This document shows, piece by piece, positions 41,351-47,040 of a DNA stretch of 47,040 nt. The translations under genes and the position numbers were made by a program. Under the pieces are notes generated by a model. The model ran no database searches and was not told the DNA's origin. It worked only from the letters and a program-made list of their open reading frames with translations. This stretch comes from an uncultured Porphyromonas sp. (GTDB lineage: Bacteria > Bacteroidota > Bacteroidia > Bacteroidales > Porphyromonadaceae), in NCBI RefSeq assembly GCF_902489635.1, contig NZ_CABUAN010000013.1:1-47040 (forward strand), read 5' to 3'. Positions within the stretch are counted from its first letter, which is position 1; each line of letters opens with the position of its first letter.

Positions 41351-44300
41351 ATGAAAAGAGCATTGTTACTAGCATCGTTGCTTTTACTCCTTCTTTCGCT
41401 GGATACGAAGGCACAAGTACGTCCGACGACGCCACTTTTGGATGCCACTACCGAGAAGCAGAATGGCGAGTACTTGGCAATTCAAATCTCATCAACAGAC
41501 TACTTCTGGATAGACTGGGGAAGCGGTGTCCCCAAGCGCTATACCAAGGGGAGCTATGGTGAAGAGAACCCGATCTATGATAAAGTGTCGGGTAGCAGCA
41601 TCAAGATTTATGGAGAGTCCATTTCGCACATCCTGGCACCTTCGGGTGGATGGACGCAAGCCACGGTCGGGCTATCGCTAAAGCTGCTAAATATCGACTT
41701 GAGCAATAGCCCTCTTGCCAAGATCGATCTCTCAGAGGCAGCACTACTTAATTCGCTGAACGTCTCCTATTGTAAGCTACAAGAGCTGCCTCTAGGCAAG
41801 AAGAGTAAGCTTACCTACTTGTGGGCTCAGGGAAATCAACTATCATCCATAGATCTAAGTGGATGTAGTAGTCTTCAAAACATCGACATCTCTCAAAATC
41901 AATTAGCGGGTACTGTCACACTAAGTGCAAGTATTGCTAATGCAGACTTGTCGGACAACAAACTAACGGAAGTAGTGCTTGCCCCTGGGAGTCAGATGAT
42001 GGATCTCTCTATTCGCAACAACCAGCTGAGTAGCTTTTCCGTATCTGAGGCACCTCATCTGCGTATGCTTGATCTTTTCAAGAATCAGCTTACGGCTGTT
42101 AGCCTACAGGGCAAGCTGCAAGAGTTGGTCGCCCTCAATTTGGGGAAAAATCAAATCACCGATATCGATCTGACACAATGTACAGAGCTTCGCGGGTTAA
42201 CTCTCTCGTACAACCCGATGAAAAAGGTCGATCTATCTCCCTGTAAAGAGCTTACGGCTATATCTATCCACCACACCTCTCTTACGGAGCTCGACCTTTC
42301 GCATACCATTAAATTGAAAAACATCGAGGCGATGAATGGCAAGCTCACCTCGATAGATCTCTCTCCATGCTTGGAATTGATAGAGGTATGGCTCTCACAA
42401 AACTCTCTGGCAGATGTGAAGCTTGCGCCTAACAATGAGAGCCTCCTCTGCCTTCAATTAGCAGGGAATAAACTTACTCCCGAAAAAATAGAGAGCATCA
42501 TAGAGACGCTCCCAAATATATCGGATGTGACAGTCCCCTCCTATCAGGCAGACTATCTTAAGCATCTCTCTATCCGCTACAATCCCTCCACCGATAAAGC
42601 AAACTTAAAGCCTGCACAGGACAAGGGATGGACACTGGACGTGAAGCCCAATGATAGCTATCCTTATCTGTCGTTTGCTACTCAAAAGTCAAAAGACGCA
42701 GATATCGAGATCGCTGTTACAGCCCCTATGGGTAGTGACATCCAATTCTGGGGAAATGAACAAAAAACAATTAAGGCAGAGAGTGCTACTACTGTACTAA
42801 AAGAGGTCACTCTCCAGGATCAACAATCGTACTGCTTGGAGAGCAAGGCTACTAAGCTTGATTTTTCCAAAGCAAACCTGTCGGAGCTTGAACTATATAA
42901 CTGTAGCGACTTAAGCTCTTTGCAAGTACAAGGTGGTGGCCTTACGTCATTGGATCTAACACAAGCTCCTCAGTTAAAAGAGCTTTACTGCCTTCAAAAC
43001 AACCTTTCGGCTCTATCAATGACAAAGCTAATCCAATCGTTGCCAGATAGGAGTGCTTCGAATGACGGTGTTATTTATGCGATGCACCTTGACGAGACTT
43101 TGGAAAAGAATGTCTGTACAAAAGAGCATGTGGATGAGGCAAAACTAAAGGGGTGGAGCATAAAAGCTTGGGATCCCTCTAAGGAGCAATATGTGAATTA
43201 TGTACCTGCCGCTGTCCCTGTCTCAAGCTCTATCGCACTTACAACCGCCAAAGCAGTCGGCGAAACGATCAGCTTGGCTGTAAAGTCTGAGGGAAAAGTC
43301 ATTGCTACCGGTATAAAAGAAAAGATTGTTGCCGATGGTAATAACCAAACTTACACACTGACCGCACAGACGGTTACGTTGCAGGGGGATGTAGAGGTAT
43401 TTCAGTGCAACAATAACTCGTTGACCTCCATCGAGCTGTTTGAAGCGGAGAAGCTTAAAGAGCTAAGCTGCTCTAGCAACGAATTAACAGCACTGGATGT
43501 CAAGGGCTGTCCGAACTTAGAAAACTTGATCTGCGCAAGTAACCAGATTGCCGCTCTTGATCTTTCTGCTTGTAAGAAACTTACCAAGCTCTTATGTCAC
43601 GCTAATCAGCTGACAGAGCTTAACCTATCAGCATGTCCTAGCTTACAATTTGTTTGGTGTCAAAGGAATCAAATCGCGTCCTTAGATCTTTCTAACTGTA
43701 AGAATCTTCAGAAGCTTAAGTGCGGGGACAATAAACTGTCTACCTTAGACACCAAACCATGCGAAGCACTTACCGATTTGTTTTGTGAAGGTAATCAACT
43801 AACCAAGTTGGATGTTTCTAATTCTACCAAATTAGTTCATCTGTGGTGTAGTTCAAACCTTTTGACTGACCTGGACATTTCAGGTTGTGAAAGCTTGACC
43901 CAGGTGTATTGCTATACAAATAAATTAGTCTCCATAAAAGCATCACAGTGTCCTAAGTTGACTCATCTGTGGTGTAGCAATAATCAGTTGACCACATTAG
44001 ATATTTCTCAATGCCCAAGTCTAAAACAGTTGTACTGCTATGACAACAAACTGAGTACTATAGATCTATCTAAATGCCCAGATCTTATGTCGCTTGAATG
44101 CTATAAGAATCAAATTAGGACACTGGACTTCTCTAAGTGTCCCCAGATCTGCTACATTTATTGTGAAGACAACCAGATAGCCTGCAGCCAAATGGAAGCT
44201 ATCATAGCCTCGCTCCCACAAAGACATCCTGATGACGATGCAACATTCATTGCCGTTACAGTGGCGGAAGACCAGAATCCTAATGTAGGAAATGTGATAA

Positions 44301-44899
44301 CAAAATATGCGGTCAGCATGGCAAAGTCGAAGAATTGGGAAGTCTATTCTACTGTCAACGCCGGAGATGATGAAGTGACTCCATATGACGGACGAGACGG
44401 AAACTGTGTCGATAACGTACTCTCCTATGTAGTAACGGTTTCGGAGAATGCAAACGGAAGAATAGTCATCAAGGGAACGGAAACTCTTGAAGCTGTACCT
44501 TATGGTACAGAGCTCACCGTAGAGGTAGCTCCCGAAGCTGGCTATGAGCTGGACAAGCTCATGGCAAACGATGAGGACATCACCGCCAGTAAGCGATTCG
44601 TTGTGAAGAGCGATGTTAAGGTGACCGCCACATTCAAGACTGGTGTTGATGCTGTCACACGTGAGAGCATCTCGCTATACCCGAACCCTGCTAAATCCGA
44701 GGCAAACTTGCTCGGCGTAGCACCCCAAACTGACGTGATAATCTACGGAACGGATGGTAGACGACTCCAAACGATTACAGCCGATCAAGACGGGCATGCC
44801 GTACTGCTCCTTGAAGGACTTCCCGAAGGCACATACTTAGTTTCTTTCCTTGACAGAGCTGGTGTACTGACGACACGTCAACTAACCATCAAGCGGTAA
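41351..44899 (+). CDS. Large two-part LRR surface protein with T9SS sorting domain
   Basis: The 1182-residue protein has a SPI signal (MKRALLLASLLLLLLSLDTKAQ). A first LRR region (about residues 110-380) has 11-12 repeats without the ladder Cys (LDLFKNQ, LNLGKNQ, VWLSQNS). A middle region holds a few repeats, and a second LRR region (about 685-960) has 13 repeats with it (LSCSSN, LWCSSN, LYCYDN). Next come an InlB B-repeat-like domain (VTVSENANGRIVI...YGTELTVEVAPEAGYELDKL, about 1030-1100) and a T9SS domain (SISLYPNPAKSEANLLG...GTYLVSF). It is probably displayed on the cell surface; the ligand is unknown. Confidence 0.88.
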   Translation: MKRALLLASLLLLLLSLDTKAQVRPTTPLLDATTEKQNGEYLAIQISSTDYFWIDWGSGVPKRYTKGSYGEENPIYDKVSGSSIKIYGESISHILAPSGGWTQATVGLSLKLLNIDLSNSPLAKIDLSEAALLNSLNVSYCKLQELPLGKKSKLTYLWAQGNQLSSIDLSGCSSLQNIDISQNQLAGTVTLSASIANADLSDNKLTEVVLAPGSQMMDLSIRNNQLSSFSVSEAPHLRMLDLFKNQLTAVSLQGKLQELVALNLGKNQITDIDLTQCTELRGLTLSYNPMKKVDLSPCKELTAISIHHTSLTELDLSHTIKLKNIEAMNGKLTSIDLSPCLELIEVWLSQNSLADVKLAPNNESLLCLQLAGNKLTPEKIESIIETLPNISDVTVPSYQADYLKHLSIRYNPSTDKANLKPAQDKGWTLDVKPNDSYPYLSFATQKSKDADIEIAVTAPMGSDIQFWGNEQKTIKAESATTVLKEVTLQDQQSYCLESKATKLDFSKANLSELELYNCSDLSSLQVQGGGLTSLDLTQAPQLKELYCLQNNLSALSMTKLIQSLPDRSASNDGVIYAMHLDETLEKNVCTKEHVDEAKLKGWSIKAWDPSKEQYVNYVPAAVPVSSSIALTTAKAVGETISLAVKSEGKVIATGIKEKIVADGNNQTYTLTAQTVTLQGDVEVFQCNNNSLTSIELFEAEKLKELSCSSNELTALDVKGCPNLENLICASNQIAALDLSACKKLTKLLCHANQLTELNLSACPSLQFVWCQRNQIASLDLSNCKNLQKLKCGDNKLSTLDTKPCEALTDLFCEGNQLTKLDVSNSTKLVHLWCSSNLLTDLDISGCESLTQVYCYTNKLVSIKASQCPKLTHLWCSNNQLTTLDISQCPSLKQLYCYDNKLSTIDLSKCPDLMSLECYKNQIRTLDFSKCPQICYIYCEDNQIACSQMEAIIASLPQRHPDDDATFIAVTVAEDQNPNVGNVITKYAVSMAKSKNWEVYSTVNAGDDEVTPYDGRDGNCVDNVLSYVVTVSENANGRIVIKGTETLEAVPYGTELTVEVAPEAGYELDKLMANDEDITASKRFVVKSDVKVTATFKTGVDAVTRESISLYPNPAKSEANLLGVAPQTDVIIYGTDGRRLQTITADQDGHAVLLLEGLPEGTYLVSFLDRAGVLTTRQLTIKR

Positions 44900-44955
44900 G
44901 GAGCAAACAATAACTAAACGCAGGTCGCTCTTTGTAGGGGATCTGTCAATTCTAC

Positions 44956-44996
44956 AAAAGGCACGCACTTTTCGATGGAAAAGCGCGTGCCTTTTG
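44956..44996 (+). terminator. Strong terminator after the second LRR gene
   Basis: The stem AAAAGGCACGC / GCGTGCCTTTT with an inner TTTC/GAAA pairing spans 44957-44995 and has T/A tracts on both sides, so it could work in both directions. Confidence 0.88.
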
Positions 44997-45139
44997 GCTG
45001 TTAGCTGTTAGCTCTTGGCAAGTTCCACTGCGTCTGTTACTGCGTCCCTACACGGTGCAGTATCACTTCGATACCTCCGATCACTCCGACCTCCGATCTC
45101 TAACCTCTAACCTCTAATGACTCTCCGATGGATAGGACC

Positions 45140-45245
45140 TCGCAAGAGGTCCGACGCATGGTAGCCGTCGGTCGGAGGGGCTACAGCCCCGAACGACCCA
45201 TGGGGGCAAGACAATAGCAGTTTGTCGACCCCTTGTGGGTCGGAC
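45140..45245. repeat. GC-rich hairpin cluster, second locus
   Basis: It opens with GGACCTCGCAAGAGGTCC, holds a TCGG-GGGGCT / AGCCCC-CGA hairpin and ends CGACCCCTTGTGGGTCGGAC. The right half (about 45200-45245) is the inverse of 29895-29940, including GACAAG and the CGACCCCTTGTGGGTCGGAC end. Confidence 0.7.
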
Positions 45246-45421
45246 TAGACGTAGCTTATAGTTACAGTCCCAGTCCAATCTATTCTTCATTTGTCGTTAC
45301 GTGTAGCTCCTGACAGAGCGATTATGATGCGTCAGCCCTGACTGGGGAAACCTAACGCCAGCTTACTACAATAATTCATATTTGACTACATATCGAAACT
45401 GTGCTATGTCGGGAAAAAGTG

Positions 45422-45590
45422 ATTTCCACGTGGATATTTCAAAATCTCCACGTGGAGAATTTTTATTTCCCAGGTAGGAAATAAAAAATTCCTCGGAGGA
45501 ATCAAATGAAACTTCGGAGGAAATGAATGACGCCCACGTGGAAAATAAAAAATATCCACGTGGGGATTTGAGATTTTCCACGTGGATATT
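45422..45590. repeat. Phased palindrome array B (eight units)
   Basis: Centres lie near 45429.5, 45451.5, 45473.5, 45495, 45517.5, 45537.5, 45559.5 and 45581.5, the mirror image of array A. One unit reads TCTCCACGTGGAGA where array A has TATCCACCTGGATA: both arms changed together. Confidence 0.85.
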
Positions 45591-45662
45591 CGAGAAAGGA
45601 GGAAATCGGACGAATTTCCCTGTAAAGATATGTTATTAGAGATTAGAGGGCTGACACATTAT

Positions 45663-45688
45663 ATGAGACTGTTGCAAAGGCAACAGTC
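45663..45688. repeat. AGACTGTTG hairpin repeat, copy 3
   Basis: GAGACTGTTGC / GCAACAGTCTC with a short AAAG loop. It interrupts the sequence that is uninterrupted in copy A, with ATATA on each side. Confidence 0.8.
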
Positions 45689-45786
45689 TCTATATATAAT
45701 GCCCTCAACTATTCCTCGCTTGTCGCTAATATGTAGCTCCTAAAAGAGCGATTATAATGCATCCGCCGAAAAAAGTTGGTCGAAAG

Positions 45787-45818
45787 TTTGGTGGTTTCGG
45801 GAAGTTGTATTACCTTTG
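45787..45818 (+). promoter_or_regulatory. rRNA promoter P1
   Basis: TTTG (45787-45790), a 20-bp spacer and TACCTTTG (45811-45818), preceded by an A-rich CGAAAAAAG tract and followed by CACTCGCAACTC. Confidence 0.85.
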
Positions 45819-45941
45819 CACTCGCAACTCAAAAGAACGGGTCTTCGGAGGTGTCTGGAGAGCCTTGAGTGGTGAGCAAGTTTTGACGACTAGAGAGTTG
45901 CTTGTCAGCTTCTTTGTCGAGGTCTTAGGTCCTAACGGACA

Positions 45942-46035
45942 CTATATATAATAGGAACCCTCGCAAATGCGATCTAGGTACCCCTATATATAAGATGTCT
46001 CTAAGAATTCGATTTAGGTACTCCTATATATAATA
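45942..46035. repeat. CTATATATAA imperfect direct repeats
   Basis: CTATATATAA occurs at 45942, 45984 and 46024 with related flanks (GATCTAGGTA and GATTTAGGTA before the second and third). They lie between rRNA promoters P1 and P2. Function unknown. Confidence 0.6.
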
Positions 46036-46085
46036 GGTGCCAGACACAGGGATGAGGCTCTCGAAAAAAAAAACTTCTCCGAAAA

Positions 46086-46117
46086 TTTGGTGGATTCAAA
46101 AAGTTGTCGTACCTTTG
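46086..46117 (+). promoter_or_regulatory. rRNA promoter P2
   Basis: TTTG (46086-46089), a 20-bp spacer and TACCTTTG (46110-46117), with an upstream run of A and a downstream CATTCGCAACTC. Confidence 0.88.
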
Positions 46118-46305
46118 CATTCGCAACTCCAAAGAAAGGGTGGTCGGAAGTGTCCGATACATGATTGGAGATTGGTGACGACGACGGCTGATCGAGACGC
46201 TAGCAGAGCTAGCTTAGAAGCTCGCTTGTGAAGCCGGTTAGAAGCTTGCTTAATACGAGCTTCCGGCAGATAGAAATCGATCGGCGAAAAAAACTTCTCC
46301 AAATA

Positions 46306-46337
46306 TTTGGTGGTTTCAAAAACTTGTCGTACCTTTG
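46306..46337 (+). promoter_or_regulatory. rRNA promoter P3
   Basis: TTTG (46306-46309), a 20-bp spacer and TACCTTTG (46330-46337), with GCGAAAAAAACTTCTCC upstream and CACTCACAACCC downstream. The 16S leader would be about 310 bases. Confidence 0.88.
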
Positions 46338-46478
46338 CACTCACAACCCGAAAGAAAAAGCAGTTCGCTCTTCACAGGTTGAAGGGGTCTTGAGCTGGAG
46401 CTCCTAACGAGGGCTAGGCTTACGGGAATTATAGAAGCGATCTTTGATATATTTCATAACTAAACAATCAAAGTGTAG

Positions 46479-46502
46479 TGATCTAGAGCAAGTTCTAGAT
46501 CA
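46479..46502 (+). promoter_or_regulatory. Hairpin in the 16S leader
   Basis: TGATCTAGA / TCTAGATCA with a 6-base loop. Leader stems of this kind commonly take part in rRNA processing or antitermination; its role here is not shown. Confidence 0.45.
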
Positions 46503-46651
46503 AGCAATACCTAAGACAATCAAAATCTAGGTCTACACTGCGAGGACAATAAGCATAATAGCACAATAATCATCTTAGAGACAAGGCTTGAGTGTAGCAA
46601 TAGCTACTGGGTCTTGTGTTATATACAGAGAACAAACAAACAAAATACTAA

Positions 46652-47040
46652 CAATGGAGAGTTTGACTCTGGCTCAGGATGAACGCTAGCGATAGGCTTA
46701 ACACATGCAAGTCGAGGGGCAGCGAGATGTAGCAATACGTCGTCGGCGACCGGCGAATGGGTGAGTAACACGTATGCAACTTACCTCTTAGTGGTGAATA
46801 ACCCGATGAAAGTCGGACTAATACACCATACTCTCCTTAGATCACATGAGAAGAGGAGGAAAGATTAATCGCTAAGAGATAGGCCTGCGTTCCATTAGCT
46901 AGTTGGTAAGGTAACGGCTTACCAAGGCAACGATGGATAGGGGGACTGAGAGGTTGACCCCCCACATTGACACTGAGATACGGGTCAAACTCCTACGGGA
47001 GGCAGCAGTGAGGAATATTGGTCAATGGGCGAGAGCCTGA
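46652..47040 (+). rRNA. rrs: 16S ribosomal RNA, 5' part (continues past the window)
   Basis: The universal 5' segment AGAGTTTGACTCTGGCTCAG starts at 46658, and ACTCCTACGGGAGGCAGCAG is found near 46990. The 5' end is placed by comparison with E. coli numbering and may be off by a few bases. The sequence is of Porphyromonas type. The gene is cut by the window edge. Confidence 0.97.

Larger units (their letters stand above)
45290..45765. repeat. Long intergenic repeat, copy B (inverted copy at 23560-24040)
   Basis: It contains the reverse complement of most of copy A. The GTAGCTCCT...AGAGCGATTAT segment occurs twice here (about 45301-45345 and 45725-45762), flanking the palindrome array. Compared with copy A it carries an extra hairpin (45663-45688). 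The 71-codon minus-strand ORF at 45366-45581 is read as a by-product. Confidence 0.8.

Noticed and set aside
45757..46344. Short ORFs around the rRNA promoters
   Set aside because: They cross the promoters and their A-tracts and show no protein-like features.

Overview
The window looks like chromosome of a Porphyromonas-like member of the Bacteroidota. Three observations support this. Most promoters fit the phylum consensus (TTTG, 19-20 bp, TAnnTTTG). Two secreted proteins end in type IX secretion (T9SS) sorting domains. The partial 16S rRNA gene at the right edge reads like a Porphyromonas 16S. The species was not determined, because no database search was possible.

Layout: (1) 127-9244, minus strand, a tight five-gene run: glycogen debranching enzyme, GT4 glycosyltransferase, GH57 amylase-like enzyme, M3 metallopeptidase and a secreted lamin-tail-domain protein. 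(2) 9563-19669, minus strand, a housekeeping block: clpP, clpX, recQ, a SurA-like PPIase, an OstA/LptA-like protein, a small membrane protein and mutL, ending at a strong terminator. (3) 19826-23346, a two-gene McrBC/LlaJI-like restriction module with no methyltransferase in the window and a probable scar of a HTH regulator gene just upstream. (4) 24105-28631, acetyltransferase, polA and a radical SAM gene in one run. (5) 28640-30840, a gene-poor stretch of mobile debris: an IS200/IS605-type transposase, a broken helicase-like gene, a 38-bp tandem repeat, GC-rich hairpins and a 246-bp element with perfect terminal inverted repeats. (6) 30841-37220, the rimP-nusA-infB operon, rplU-rpmA and tRNA-Arg(CCU). 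(7) 37508-44899, plus strand: an ADP-ribosylglycohydrolase and two internalin-J-like leucine-rich-repeat T9SS cargo proteins flanking a small hypothetical gene and a candidate small RNA. (8) 44900-46650, repeats followed by three near-identical tandem rRNA promoters, then the start of the 16S gene.

The most unusual feature is not a gene. Four intergenic sites (about 9367-9485, 23762-23930, 38376-38541 and 45422-45590) carry arrays of short, mutually different palindromes whose centres are spaced 20-22.5 bp apart, about two turns of B-DNA. The second and fourth arrays lie in long inverted copies about 22 kb apart. Where those copies differ, the two arms of a palindrome can change together, which suggests that the palindrome is what is maintained. 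Short ORFs across these arrays look like by-products. I could not identify a function or a protein that binds or mobilises them.
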